Positions 18,197 to 28,031 are shown, counted from the first letter of the stretch. The stretch: DNA of 64,000 bases from an uncultured Eubacteriales bacterium (GCA_949293815.1 CASFEZ010000005.1:94540-158539), one strand, 5' to 3'. Program-made: numbers and translations. The notes: a model not told the origin generated them from the sequence alone.

Positions 18197-19438
18197 TTAT
18201 TTTTTCACCATGCGTGATTCCCGCGATATGGCGAGAACTACACCCATTTCAACCAAAAAAATAATCAGGGAAGTACCGCCATAGCTGAAGAACGGCAAGC
18301 CGATACCCGTATTGGGAATTAAATCCGTTGCCACCGCTACATTCATAACCACCTGAATGCCCAGCTGCATCACCGTACCTATGGCAAGATAAGAGCTGAA
18401 GCGGTCTTTCGCCTTTAAGCCAATTACCACGCCCCGATAAATCAGCGCGGCAAACAGTGCCAGCATCGCCGCCGCGCCTACAAAGCCCAGCTCTTCACAG
18501 AGAATGGCAAAAATCATATCGTTCTGCGGCTCGGAAACATAGTAATATTTCTGAGTGGAATTACCCAATCCCACACCGAACAGACCGCCGGAGCCGATGG
18601 CATACAGCGAATTGTTAATCTGCCAGCGGGCATCCCGCGGGGAATAATCCTTATCCAGCCACGCCCAGATACGACCTTTGGAGTCAATTTGCTGCAACAG
18701 CTCCGGATTGGTTTCATACAGAATGAAAATAGCAGCAACAGCAACCACAATGATCACAGCGGCGGTAACAAACCACCCCTTTTTGAAATCACCGATAAAC
18801 AGCATGCTCACGCCTACAAGCATCAGCAAAATCATACCGGAATTGTGGTTGCCCAGCATAACCAAAAACGCCGGAACCACGATAAGCGACCCGCACAGTA
18901 AAATCGGATACACAGACTCCGGCACATAGAAATTGACGCCGGTTTTTTGCCGCAGCGCGTTGGCAATGCTGCCGTTGGAATTACCCCTGCCGATAATCCG
19001 GCTGTGATATTTATCCATCACCGCTGCCAGAATTAAAATAAGACAAAATTTCATAATTTCCGAGGGCTGGATACTGAAGCCGCCGAAACGAATCCACCGG
19101 TGGAAACCGGGGAATTGCGGGTCATCGATAAACAAAACGGCAACCAACAGAAGCATCCCAACGCCATAGGCGATTTTGCTTAAAAATTTGGCATAATACA
19201 TATTGGCCTGGGAAAAAGCGAACATCAGGATGATTCCGATTCCCGCGTACATCAGCTGCCGCCGGAACAAATACGAGGCATCACCGTTGTGCTCGGCAAT
19301 AGAGGTCGGTATGCTGGCGGAAAAGACCACCACCAGGCCATACGCCAACAAAACAAACAGCAAAATCAAAAAAGGGATATCCACGCCGCCCAGCTTAAAC
19401 ATCGGATGTTGATTTCGCTTTCCTTTACTACCTGCCAT
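18197..19438 (-). CDS. ftsW: SEDS peptidoglycan polymerase FtsW/SpoVE
   Basis: Glycan-strand polymerase of the SEDS family, 413 aa, ten membrane segments. The family motifs FGGFSIQPSEIMKF and the C-terminal NVAVATDLIPNTGIGLPFFSYGGT are intact. It is the partner of the class B PBP encoded upstream in the same cluster. FtsW and the sporulation paralogue SpoVE cannot be separated from sequence alone; the dcw position favours the division enzyme. Confidence 0.93.
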   Translation of the reverse strand: MAGSKGKRNQHPMFKLGGVDIPFLILLFVLLAYGLVVVFSASIPTSIAEHNGDASYLFRRQLMYAGIGIILMFAFSQANMYYAKFLSKIAYGVGMLLLVAVLFIDDPQFPGFHRWIRFGGFSIQPSEIMKFCLILILAAVMDKYHSRIIGRGNSNGSIANALRQKTGVNFYVPESVYPILLCGSLIVVPAFLVMLGNHNSGMILLMLVGVSMLFIGDFKKGWFVTAAVIIVVAVAAIFILYETNPELLQQIDSKGRIWAWLDKDYSPRDARWQINNSLYAIGSGGLFGVGLGNSTQKYYYVSEPQNDMIFAILCEELGFVGAAAMLALFAALIYRGVVIGLKAKDRFSSYLAIGTVMQLGIQVVMNVAVATDLIPNTGIGLPFFSYGGTSLIIFLVEMGVVLAISRESRMVKK

Positions 19439-19463
19439 GGCAGCGTCCTCCTGACTACAAAAA

Positions 19464-20492
19464 TTATTTTGCGCCGCCGAACGCCATCAGCAAAACAGCA
19501 ATAATGCCGCCGACAGCATTCACAGCGGTAAACACATAGCAAATCTTTTTTTCTTTCCAGCCGCTTAATTCAAAATGATGATGTATGGGCGCCATTTTAA
19601 AAATCCGCTTGCCGTGCGTGGCTTTGAAATAGACAATCTGAATGATATCCGACAAAAATTCAATTACATAAATCACACATACAAACAGAATAATCCACGG
19701 CACATCCAGCGCATAGCAAACAGCAACAATCAATCCGCCCAAAAAATTCGAGCCCAAATCGCCCATCATTACCTTAGCCGGGTTCCAGTTCCAGATTAAA
19801 TACCCGCAAAGGCTGCCGAACAGCGCTGCCGTCAGTAAGCTGACGCCGAAATTTTTTTGTAAAATAGCAATTATCGTCAACGATATGGCGGCAACAGCCG
19901 TCACCGAAGAGCACAGACCGTCAACCCCATCGGTAAAATTGGCGGCATTGACCGTAGCATACATCACCGCCGCGCCGAAGAACCAGAAAAACCAGCCTAA
20001 ATCCACATTACCGATAAACGGCAGATACATATAGGTCGCGCCGGCAGAATACAGCGTACCCAGGTACACGCCGATAATCAAAATCTGGGCAATGGATTTC
20101 TGGCGAATGGTCAGTCCTAAATTTCTCTTTTTTGCCACTTTAATATAATCATCCGCAAAGCCGACAAAGCCATAACACAGCGCCATCAAAATACCGCCGT
20201 AAAATTTCAGCTTTGTCCCCTTTTCATCCATGGAATCGCCGGTCACAATATCCCCGCCAAGCAAATGATCCGTAATCAGCACCACAGCAACGGCGGCCAA
20301 TACGCCCGCTACAAACAGAATACCGCCCATGGTAGGCGTTCCCTGTTTCTTTTTATGCCACTTCGGACCGATATCCAAAATCGTCTGACCGAACTTCAGC
20401 TTATGCAGCCATGGTATGACCACATAACCGAGCAAAAATGCGACCAGAAATGCCGTAAGTACCGCCGTCAGCAGCGCCGCCGTATGATTCAT
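19464..20492 (-). CDS. mraY: Phospho-MurNAc-pentapeptide translocase MraY
   Basis: Makes lipid I by moving phospho-MurNAc-pentapeptide to undecaprenyl phosphate. 342 aa with ten membrane helices. Conserved elements visible are GTPTMGGILF, the Asp pair GFADDYIKV, NFTDGVDGLCS, and the terminal HHHFE box in IHHHFELSGWKEKKI. murD, which often follows mraY, is absent and ftsW follows directly. Confidence 0.97.
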   Translation of the reverse strand: MNHTAALLTAVLTAFLVAFLLGYVVIPWLHKLKFGQTILDIGPKWHKKKQGTPTMGGILFVAGVLAAVAVVLITDHLLGGDIVTGDSMDEKGTKLKFYGGILMALCYGFVGFADDYIKVAKKRNLGLTIRQKSIAQILIIGVYLGTLYSAGATYMYLPFIGNVDLGWFFWFFGAAVMYATVNAANFTDGVDGLCSSVTAVAAISLTIIAILQKNFGVSLLTAALFGSLCGYLIWNWNPAKVMMGDLGSNFLGGLIVAVCYALDVPWIILFVCVIYVIEFLSDIIQIVYFKATHGKRIFKMAPIHHHFELSGWKEKKICYVFTAVNAVGGIIAVLLMAFGGAK

Positions 20493-20519
20493 GCTTCACA
20501 ATCCCTTCTGTTCAACGAA

Positions 20520-21872
20520 TTATTTCCCCGAAAAGAAAATTTCCTCAATAATTTTTTCCATATGCATCCCGCGGCTGCCTTTGACCAGTACCGCGTCGTC
20601 TTCCCGTAGAACCCCGCGCACGGCTGCCGCAAGCGCGGCAGGGTCGCGAAAATGCTCTACCGCTACGCCGTGTTTTTTTGCCTCGTCCGCAGTGGCAGCG
20701 GACAGAACACCGTATGTAAACAACAGGGAAACATCGTTTTCAGCAACCGCCTCACCGACCTGCCGGTGCAGCTGTTCCGAAAACGCGCCAAGCTCCAGCA
20801 TATCGCCCAACACGGCAATCCGCCGTCCCCCGCGATAGGCGTTCAGCACTTTTAAAGCCGCTTTTACCGAATCCGGCGAAGCATTATAACAGTCCTCAAT
20901 CAGCGTAACCCCGCCAATACGGGTCACCCGCTGGCGCATGCCCTCCGGCGTATAATTTTTCAGCGCATTGGCGGCATTTTGCAGCCCGATGCCCAGCAAC
21001 CACCCTACGGCAATAGCAGCCAGCGCGTTGTATACATTGTGCAGCCCGGCAACCGGCAAACATACCTCTGCCTTTTCTTCCGCACAGACGACAGTAAAGC
21101 GGCTGCCGTCCTGCTCCGTTTGTATATCATATGCGCGCACATCGTTTTTATCCGACTGTATCCCGAATCGTACAATCTGAAAATCCGGATTTTCATAGCT
21201 GCCCAACAGGTCATCGTCGCCGTTCAGCAGCAAATAGGAGCCGGGCTGCATCCCCTGCAAAATTTCCAGCTTTGCTTTTAAAATATTTTCCCGGGAGCCG
21301 AGATTTTCAATATGATTGACACCGATATTGGTAATCACCGCCATACTCGGGCGGCAAATCGCCGTCAGTTTGGCAATTTCACCGAAATGGTTCATGCCCA
21401 TTTCAATCACGGCAGCCTCATGGGAAGAATCCATGCGCAAAAGCGTCAGCGGCATACCAATGTCGTTATTTAAATTGCCCTGGTTTTTCAGCGTGTTATA
21501 TTTTGAAGATAATACATACCAAATCATTTCCTTGGTGGTGGTTTTGCCGACACTTCCAGTCAGCCCCACCACGGGAATGGAAAATTTGGAGCGCTGATGA
21601 TACGCCAGCGCCTGCAAAGCAAGTCTGGTATCCTTCACCAGAATTTTCGGCAGAGCTGTAGGCACATCTTTTTCCACCAAAACCGCCGAAACGCCGCTGT
21701 TTTCCAGCGAGGCGATAAAATCATGGCCGTCAAATTTATCGCCGGTCAAAGCAATAAACAATCCGTTTTTCACCGGATGCCGGCTGTCGGTAAAAACGCC
21801 GGAAACATTGGCGTCCTTATCGTTTTTTCCGCCGACGGCACGCGCCGCTTCATTCAGGCTGATTTGATCCAT
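20520..21872 (-). CDS. murF: UDP-MurNAc-tripeptide:D-Ala-D-Ala ligase MurF
   Basis: Adds D-Ala-D-Ala to the muropeptide precursor. 450 aa. The ATP loop is GLTGSVGKTTTKEM, followed by NQGNLNNDIGMPLTLLR and the C-terminal ligase domain with DCYNASPDS. The start is the ATG at 21872 with GGAGTG upstream. It overlaps the end of murE by 23 bases, implying translational coupling. Confidence 0.95.
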   Translation of the reverse strand: MDQISLNEAARAVGGKNDKDANVSGVFTDSRHPVKNGLFIALTGDKFDGHDFIASLENSGVSAVLVEKDVPTALPKILVKDTRLALQALAYHQRSKFSIPVVGLTGSVGKTTTKEMIWYVLSSKYNTLKNQGNLNNDIGMPLTLLRMDSSHEAAVIEMGMNHFGEIAKLTAICRPSMAVITNIGVNHIENLGSRENILKAKLEILQGMQPGSYLLLNGDDDLLGSYENPDFQIVRFGIQSDKNDVRAYDIQTEQDGSRFTVVCAEEKAEVCLPVAGLHNVYNALAAIAVGWLLGIGLQNAANALKNYTPEGMRQRVTRIGGVTLIEDCYNASPDSVKAALKVLNAYRGGRRIAVLGDMLELGAFSEQLHRQVGEAVAENDVSLLFTYGVLSAATADEAKKHGVAVEHFRDPAALAAAVRGVLREDDAVLVKGSRGMHMEKIIEEIFFSGK

Positions 21873-23325
21873 GTGTTTCACTCCGCTCGTTTCCTGTTTT
21901 TCCTGCAAGAATATCCCGCACAATTTCCCGCTCATCGTAATGGATTTTTTCCGTCCCCAGAATCTGATAGGTCTCGTGCCCCTTGCCCGCAAGCAAAACG
22001 GTGTCGCCCGCTTTTGCTTCATTTAATGCCGCCTGAATGGCCAGCGTGCGTGACGGCTCTACCACCATCGGCACACTGCAATCTTTCAGTCCGGCAAGAA
22101 TATCGGCAATAATCGCCTCCGGCTGCTCGGTACGCGGATTGTCGGAGGTAACAAACAGGTAATCCGACAGCGATGCCGCCACCTTCCCCATTAAAGGGCG
22201 CTTTGTTCGATCCCGATCGCCGCCGCAGCCGAACACAGTCAATACCCGTCCCTTTGTAATCGGGCGCACTGCTTTCAGGATATTCTCCAAGCCGTCCGGT
22301 GAGTGGGCATAATCGATTATCACCACATAATCGGTATCGGTCGGCACAACTTCAATCCGTCCCTTAACGCCCCTAACCTTTGCCGCCTTTTCCACAATAT
22401 CCGCCAGCGAGAAACCCAATTCCGCCAGCGCTGTTATGGCGCACAGGGAATTGTAAACGGAGAACTCGCCGGGAATACCGATTGCGGTATCGAAACACTG
22501 CTCTGCGTGCCGCAGCTGATAACGCACGCCGGTCTGTGCATACTGTATCTCGGCGGCGCGGTAATCCGCCTGCTGTTTTTGCGCATAGGTCACATAGGGA
22601 CGGCTGCTGTCACGAATCATACGATGCCACGCCGGGTCGTCGCTGTTCAGCACCGCTTTTTTGCACTGGGAGAACAGTATGGCTTTGGCAGCCGCATAGT
22701 TCTCGAAATTGCCATGATAATCCAAATGGTCCTGGGTCAGATTGGTAAACACCGCCACTTCAAACATACAGCCTTCTACCCTGCCCTGGGACAGCGCCTG
22801 GGAGGAAACCTCCATCACGCAGTATTCACAGCCCGCCTGTACCATTTTGGCAAACAGCTGCTGGAGGGCAAAGCTCTCCGGCGTGGTCAGGGCTGCCGGT
22901 TCGGTCTGCCGGTCAATCATATTGACCACCGTGCCAATCAAGCCGGATTTTTTGCCGAACATATCCAAAATTTCTTTGATTAAAAAAGTAGTGGTCGTCT
23001 TGCCGTTGGTTCCCGTAACACCAATCAGCCGCAGCTTTTTGGCAGGCTCGCCGAAAAAGACCGCGCACATCAGCGAATAGGCCGCGCGGGTATTGGAGGT
23101 GATAACCTCCCCCTCACAGCCGACGCTGTGCTGTACAATCACGGCGGCAGCGCCCCGGCGAACAGCATCGAAAGCTGCATCATGCCCGTCGAAATGATTA
23201 CCCTTAATACAAACAAAGGCGCAGCCGGGCTGTATTTTTCGACTGTCATCGGTAATAAACGTGATTTCCCGATCCTCATAGGTATTTTGTACCGGTACCT
23301 GTTTGAGCAAAAGCGATAATTTCAT
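21850..23325 (-). CDS. murE: UDP-MurNAc-tripeptide synthetase MurE (meso-DAP type)
   Basis: Adds the third amino acid to UDP-MurNAc-L-Ala-D-Glu. 491 aa with ATP loop GVTGTNGKTTTTF, the central ligase domain and the C-terminal motif TSDNPRTEQPEAI. DNPR is characteristic of meso-diaminopimelate rather than lysine ligases, so the peptidoglycan should be of the mDAP type. The start is the ATG at 23325, 10 bases after the pbp stop; an upstream frame extension overlaps pbp and lacks a site. Confidence 0.95.
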   Translation of the reverse strand: MKLSLLLKQVPVQNTYEDREITFITDDSRKIQPGCAFVCIKGNHFDGHDAAFDAVRRGAAAVIVQHSVGCEGEVITSNTRAAYSLMCAVFFGEPAKKLRLIGVTGTNGKTTTTFLIKEILDMFGKKSGLIGTVVNMIDRQTEPAALTTPESFALQQLFAKMVQAGCEYCVMEVSSQALSQGRVEGCMFEVAVFTNLTQDHLDYHGNFENYAAAKAILFSQCKKAVLNSDDPAWHRMIRDSSRPYVTYAQKQQADYRAAEIQYAQTGVRYQLRHAEQCFDTAIGIPGEFSVYNSLCAITALAELGFSLADIVEKAAKVRGVKGRIEVVPTDTDYVVIIDYAHSPDGLENILKAVRPITKGRVLTVFGCGGDRDRTKRPLMGKVAASLSDYLFVTSDNPRTEQPEAIIADILAGLKDCSVPMVVEPSRTLAIQAALNEAKAGDTVLLAGKGHETYQILGTEKIHYDEREIVRDILAGKTGNERSETHGSNQPE

Positions 23326-23335
23326 CTGCACCACC

Positions 23336-25660
23336 CTATTCCGTTCCATCGTTCACGCCGACCGTGGTACGGAAATACACCGTAATCACTGTACCGGCAG
23401 CCACTTCCTGCCCGGCGGTAACACTTTGCATATAAACCAAAAGCTCACTGCCGGAATGGGTATTGCCGGACATCTTGACGTTCAAACCGACACTTTCGGC
23501 GATGCTGCTGACCTCGGAGGCACTATAGCCGGTAAAATCAGGTACCGTGACCAAATCATCACCATAATCCTCCTCGGTGTACAAAATAATCACACCGTCT
23601 GTCGGAATCTGGTTGCCGGCCTCCGGAATCTGCGAAAGCACGGTTTCGCCTTCTCCGCGTACACGAACGGTATATCCCTGACCGCGCAGCGAGGTGGCGG
23701 CCTCGTCGGCGTCCATCCCAACCGCGTTCGGACACTGCACAATCAGTGAATCCAGCTCATCCTCGGAATAAGCGGCTTCTATATTCAAATAAGGTAAAAT
23801 ACTTTCCAACACCTGGCTGGCAACCGGCGCGGCAATGGCGCCGCCGCCGTGCTCGCCCTGCGGTTCATCAATCGCAATCAAAATAGCAATCTGCGGGTCG
23901 TCTGCCGGCGCAAAGCCCACAAAGGAAGCGATATACTGCCCTTTGTTCTGCAATTTTTCCGAAGTACCGGTTTTACCCGCCACATGATAGCCCGCCACAT
24001 AGGCGTTTTTACCGGTACCTTCCGACACCACCTGCTCCATCATGGCGCTGACCCGCTCGGCTGTGGATTCGGAAATCACCTGGCGTCTGACCTGCGGCTC
24101 GGTAACGCTGATTACATTGCCGTCTGCATCCAGCTGCTTTGCAACAACATACGGCGTCATCAGCTTTCCGCCGTTGGCGATGGCGGAAATGGCGGTAATC
24201 ATTTGTATGGGCGAAACCTGAAAGGTCTGACCGAACGAATAACTGGACAGCTGCGAAATGCCGAAATCAGAAAAGGAATGATAGGTATCGCCTTCCGCGG
24301 GGGCGGCTTCGCCGGGCAAATCGATGCCGGTTTTTTCGGTAAACCCGAAGGCTTCAAAATATTTATAAAATTTTTCCGTTCCCAAAAGCCTTGCAATGGT
24401 AATCGCAAAGGGGTTACAGGAATTTTTCAGCAAATCGGGCAGCGTTTCATGCCCGTGACCGCCGGTTCGCCAGCAGTTGTATATGGTATCCGCAACCAGA
24501 ATCGAACCGGAGCAGGTGTAGGTATAATTTTCATCCACCAACCCCTCTTCCAAAGCGGCGGAAACGGTTATGCACTTAAAAACAGAGCCCGGTTCATAGG
24601 TGTCGCTGATGGAACGGTTGCGCCAGGCGGCGTACCGCGCGTTCATGGTAGCCATGCTCTGTTTCGATTCCTCGGTCATGGCTGCGTACTTTTCCTGCTC
24701 TTCCGCCGAAGCGGTTTCATTGCTTTTTTCCATCGCCGCACGGGCAGCATCGATTTCTTCCTGGCTGACCTCGTTGGGATTATTCAAATCATAATCCGGC
24801 AAGCTGACCATGCCCAGCACTGCGCCGGTGTCCACATCCATCACAATGCCGTAGGAATAAGTGGCATTGGTATCTTCCATCGTCTGCCGCAGCGCGTTTT
24901 CCAGCGTATACTGCACCGTTTCGTCAATGGTCAGCACCAAGCTGGTACCTTCTTGGGCGTCATATGTAATTTCGTATTCATTGGGCAGCTGATTTTGTTT
25001 GGCGTCCTGCGCCGTTACAACACGCCCATCCACACCGGTCAAGAGTTCATCATAATACGATTCCAGACCGGCGCGCCCCTCATCGCCATCCCCGGTGAAC
25101 CCCAGCAAAGCGGAGGCCAGATTGGAATTGGGGTAATAGCGCTTGGTATCCGCATCGATACCAATGATTGACTGATAGCTGTGCTCATCACGAAAGGCTT
25201 CCACCTGTTCCATTTGCGGACGCTCGACCTGACCAGCAATTTTTTGATAACCGGTTTCTGTTTTTGCAAGTTTATTTAATATATTTTCTTCTGAAACACC
25301 AAGAATAGCTGAAAGATTGACCGCAATTTCCTGTCGCTTGGCCTGCTTTTCCGCCTCATCCTTGCCTTTGACCTGCGAAGGATTGACATATACCAGCCAA
25401 ACCGAAGCGCTCTGCGCCAACACATTCATATTGCAGTCGTAAATCGTTCCGCGCATGGCGCTGATAGAGGTATCCGACAATTGAAGCTGTTCCGCCTTTG
25501 ACCGGTATTCATCCCCCTGCACAATGGTGATAACGCCGGTTTTTATAAAGCTGGAAACAAACCCGAGCAGAATCAGCAAAACCAGTAGCAGTCTTGCCCG
25601 GTTGATTTTTCTTTTTGGCTGTTTGGTATGATTGGTTGAAGCATTGCTTTCTGCCGCCAT
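23336..25660 (-). CDS. Class B penicillin-binding protein with two PASTA domains
   Basis: Transpeptidase of division or spore cortex (PbpB/SpoVD group), 774 aa. It has a short basic cytoplasmic tail, one membrane helix at about 25-45, the PBP dimerisation domain, the transpeptidase domain with SVFK in EPGSVFK, SCN in KNSCNPF and KTGTS in AGKTGTSEK, and two C-terminal PASTA repeats. Two PASTA repeats resemble PbpB more than SpoVD, which usually has one. The start at 25660 has AGGTG upstream. It lies between ftsL and murE, the expected ftsI position. Confidence 0.93.
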   Translation of the reverse strand: MAAESNASTNHTKQPKRKINRARLLLVLLILLGFVSSFIKTGVITIVQGDEYRSKAEQLQLSDTSISAMRGTIYDCNMNVLAQSASVWLVYVNPSQVKGKDEAEKQAKRQEIAVNLSAILGVSEENILNKLAKTETGYQKIAGQVERPQMEQVEAFRDEHSYQSIIGIDADTKRYYPNSNLASALLGFTGDGDEGRAGLESYYDELLTGVDGRVVTAQDAKQNQLPNEYEITYDAQEGTSLVLTIDETVQYTLENALRQTMEDTNATYSYGIVMDVDTGAVLGMVSLPDYDLNNPNEVSQEEIDAARAAMEKSNETASAEEQEKYAAMTEESKQSMATMNARYAAWRNRSISDTYEPGSVFKCITVSAALEEGLVDENYTYTCSGSILVADTIYNCWRTGGHGHETLPDLLKNSCNPFAITIARLLGTEKFYKYFEAFGFTEKTGIDLPGEAAPAEGDTYHSFSDFGISQLSSYSFGQTFQVSPIQMITAISAIANGGKLMTPYVVAKQLDADGNVISVTEPQVRRQVISESTAERVSAMMEQVVSEGTGKNAYVAGYHVAGKTGTSEKLQNKGQYIASFVGFAPADDPQIAILIAIDEPQGEHGGGAIAAPVASQVLESILPYLNIEAAYSEDELDSLIVQCPNAVGMDADEAATSLRGQGYTVRVRGEGETVLSQIPEAGNQIPTDGVIILYTEEDYGDDLVTVPDFTGYSASEVSSIAESVGLNVKMSGNTHSGSELLVYMQSVTAGQEVAAGTVITVYFRTTVGVNDGTE

Positions 25661-25850
25661 CTTTTGCACCTGCCTGAAAATTAAGATTAACGCAATAACA
25701 TATTGTTTTTTTCTGTCAACAAACCGAATATGAGCAATTCTGAATTTCGCCGTAAAGCCGCCAAAAGGGCGAAACAATGTTTCACCCCTTTGTTCACCGC
25801 TTCCGGTGTGTCCTCACTATCCTATGCTGTCCGCGCGCATAATATGTATA

Positions 25851-26462
25851 TTACCCTTCGGCAGACACCGCCGTATTTGTGGCATCGGCATCAGCAGGCG
25901 CCGCTGCCGCCTGTTCCGGCTGCAAAACCGATGTGGTCATCATGACGCTTGTCTCGGTGGACTTGCCGCCGGAAACAACTATATTATCCTCACCGGCAAT
26001 GGTGATTTGTATGGTGTTGTAGCTGTCCAGTTTTACCATGCCCAAAACATTTTCGGCGTAGCTTTCCACTTCCCTTTTGGAAAACATGGAATTTAACTCG
26101 CTGAGCAGACGAACATGATCGCTTTCTTCCAACGCAATTTTTTCATTGATTTCGTTAATACTTGCGGCAATGCCGTCCATTTCGGCGCGACGGTTCAGCA
26201 AAATGCCGCTGCCCGCCAATACCAGAACGGACATCAGCACCGCTGTCAGCACCTGAAGCAGCGAATGCCGTTTTTCCTGCGCAGGCTGGGGATTGGCTTT
26301 TCTCTTCGGAGCAAGCTGCGCCGGTTCGGGTATCTGCCGTGTATCCGGCTGCGGCTGTTCCGGCAGCTTCGGCGCCGCATTTGACTGCCGTGCCGCATAG
26401 GAAACGCCTTCGTCTTCAAACAATGAGAAATCATACGCTTCAGAACCCGAATAATTTGTCAT
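25851..26462 (-). CDS. ftsL: Cell division protein FtsL-like
   Basis: A 203-residue bitopic protein: a long Pro/Gln-rich cytoplasmic region (about 1-78), a membrane helix (79-100), an extracellular coiled coil (about 103-140) ending in YAENVLGMVKLD, the usual FtsL/DivIC end motif, and an Ala/Thr-rich tail. It is about twice the length of classical FtsL. Position between rsmH and the class B PBP supports the call, since sequence similarity in this family is low. Confidence 0.8.
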   Translation of the reverse strand: MTNYSGSEAYDFSLFEDEGVSYAARQSNAAPKLPEQPQPDTRQIPEPAQLAPKRKANPQPAQEKRHSLLQVLTAVLMSVLVLAGSGILLNRRAEMDGIAASINEINEKIALEESDHVRLLSELNSMFSKREVESYAENVLGMVKLDSYNTIQITIAGEDNIVVSGGKSTETSVMMTTSVLQPEQAAAAPADADATNTAVSAEG

Positions 26463-26481
26463 TTTAACGCAGCCTCCTGTA

Positions 26482-27405
26482 TTATTTTAACTTCTCAACG
26501 GCGCGCAGCCGGGCGCTGCGGGCTCGGTTGTTTTCTTCCAATTCCTCCGCTGACGGTGTAACCGAGCGGAATTTTAATTTTCCCCGGGGTGTCCGGTGGC
26601 AGACGCAAACGGGGAAATCCGGCGGGCAGATGCACCCGCGGCAAAACTCAGTAAAACAGCCTTTTACAATTTTATCTTCTAAAGAATGAAAGGTAATGAT
26701 TGCCAAACTGCCGCCGACCGCAAGGGACTGGAACATTTGATTGACCGATTCCTGCAAGCTGTCCAGCTCGCCGTTCACGGCAATACGCAGCGCCTGAAAG
26801 GTGCGCTTAGCCGGGTGCGCGTGCTGCATGGCTTTTTGCGGCATGGAGCGTTTGATAATATCCACCAGCTCCAGCGTGCGTGTTATCGGCTGTTTCTTGC
26901 GATATATAACAATATTACGCGCGATCGAGCGCGCGTATTTTTCCTCACCATAAGCAAAAATAATATGCGCCAGCTCCTGCTCGGAAAGGCTGTTCACCAG
27001 TTCGGCAGCGCTGACGCCCTCCTTGCTCATGCGCATATCCAGCGGCGCATCGGTATGATAGGAAAAGCCCCGCTCGGGGTCGTCAACATGCTTGCCGCTG
27101 ATTCCCAAATCCGCCACAACACCGTCCACCGGCGGCACTGCCAGAGAAGAAAGAATCGAGGCGATATGGCGGTATTCATCGTGCACCAGCGTCACACGCG
27201 GTTCATCGCGGAACCGTTCGGAAAGATAGGCAATGGCGTCGGGGTCTCGGTCGATAGCAATGACCCGTCCGCCGCGCATACGCCGCAAAATCTCCGCCGT
27301 ATGTCCGCCGCCGCCTGCGGTGCAATCCACATAGGTTCCGCCGTCTTTTACCGAAAGCGCGTCCACCGTTTCCCGCAAAAGCACTGTTTGATGATAGGCA
27401 GACAC
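26482..27405 (-). CDS. rsmH: 16S rRNA (cytosine1402-N4)-methyltransferase RsmH
   Basis: Methylates C1402 of 16S rRNA. 307 aa with the SAM site YVDCTAGGGGHTAEIL, GVVADLGISGKHVDDPERGFS and the C-terminal HSLEDKIVK box. It starts with GTG at 27405, preceded by GGGAGG. Second gene of the dcw cluster, 16 bases after mraZ. Confidence 0.97.
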   Translation of the reverse strand: MSAYHQTVLLRETVDALSVKDGGTYVDCTAGGGGHTAEILRRMRGGRVIAIDRDPDAIAYLSERFRDEPRVTLVHDEYRHIASILSSLAVPPVDGVVADLGISGKHVDDPERGFSYHTDAPLDMRMSKEGVSAAELVNSLSEQELAHIIFAYGEEKYARSIARNIVIYRKKQPITRTLELVDIIKRSMPQKAMQHAHPAKRTFQALRIAVNGELDSLQESVNQMFQSLAVGGSLAIITFHSLEDKIVKGCFTEFCRGCICPPDFPVCVCHRTPRGKLKFRSVTPSAEELEENNRARSARLRAVEKLK

Positions 27406-27421
27406 GAAACGACCTCCCGCT

Positions 27422-27856
27422 TTAATAGTTGATTTCCGGATACAAATCTTCGCTGTCCATACCGTCCTCGCTCTGGGGCAGCTCGTCCATCATACGGTTC
27501 CAGCGTTCCATATCCCAAATTTCGATACGGTTGGTCATGCCGAAAATCATGACCTCCTTTTGCAAATGCGCCTTTTCAATCAGGCGGGGGGTCAGGGTAA
27601 TACGCCCCTGCTTATCCGGGCTTACGGTGGTAACGCCGAATAATGCGTTACGCTGGCGGATACGGTCGATACGGGAGGAAGACTTTTGGGCAATCTGCTC
27701 AGCAATTTGCTGCCAATGCTCTTCGGTGTAAACAAACAGGCAGCCATCCGGCGAGGGGCAAACCACAAATGAATCGCCGAGTTCTTCGCGAAACTTTGCG
27801 GGAATGAACAACCGGTTCTTTGCATCAATATTGTGGATATAATCGCCTTGGAACAT
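27422..27856 (-). CDS. mraZ: Transcriptional regulator MraZ
   Basis: First gene of the dcw cluster, 144 aa. It contains the two SpoVT/AbrB-like swapped-hairpin repeats, marked by NIDAKNRLFIPAKFRE and SPDKQGRITLTPRL (the DxKGR-type motifs). MraZ forms rings that bind repeats in its own promoter region. Of the two nearby ATGs, the one at 27856 has the better spacing to AAAGGAG. The matching binding repeats lie about 95 bases upstream. Confidence 0.96.
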   Translation of the reverse strand: MFQGDYIHNIDAKNRLFIPAKFREELGDSFVVCPSPDGCLFVYTEEHWQQIAEQIAQKSSSRIDRIRQRNALFGVTTVSPDKQGRITLTPRLIEKAHLQKEVMIFGMTNRIEIWDMERWNRMMDELPQSEDGMDSEDLYPEINY

Positions 27857-27950
27857 GGTCATTCACTCCTTTCGTTTGTCGAATTTTGTGTCGGCGAAAC
27901 GGTCGGGGGGCTCATCTCCCAACCGGCACATTCGGTGGTTATTTACAGCC

Positions 27951-27993
27951 TATTGCAACCATTTTGCACCACTTGGCAACACTTTGCACCACC
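27951..27993 (-). promoter_or_regulatory. MraZ-box operator: four 10-bp direct repeats
   Basis: Read on the minus strand, four units spaced exactly 10 bp apart: GTGGTGCAAA, GTGTTGCCAA, GTGGTGCAAA and ATGGTTGCAA. Repeats of a TGG/GTGG core with 10-bp period are the known MraZ operator form in other bacteria. They begin within about 10 bases of the predicted transcription start, so binding should block the promoter. Confidence 0.8.
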
Positions 27994-28002
27994 TTCTTCT
28001 CA

Positions 28003-28031
28003 ATTATAAAGGACAATTCCAGCAATTGCAA
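28003..28031 (-). promoter_or_regulatory. Main promoter of the dcw cluster
   Basis: Minus strand TTGCAA (28026-28031), a 17-bp spacer and a perfect TATAAT (28003-28008), directly upstream of the MraZ repeats. Confidence 0.8.

Noticed and set aside
23849-25171. A 440-codon open frame on the plus strand opposite the class B PBP
   Set aside because: The minus-strand PBP has all catalytic motifs and PASTA domains; the plus-strand frame shows no recognisable protein.
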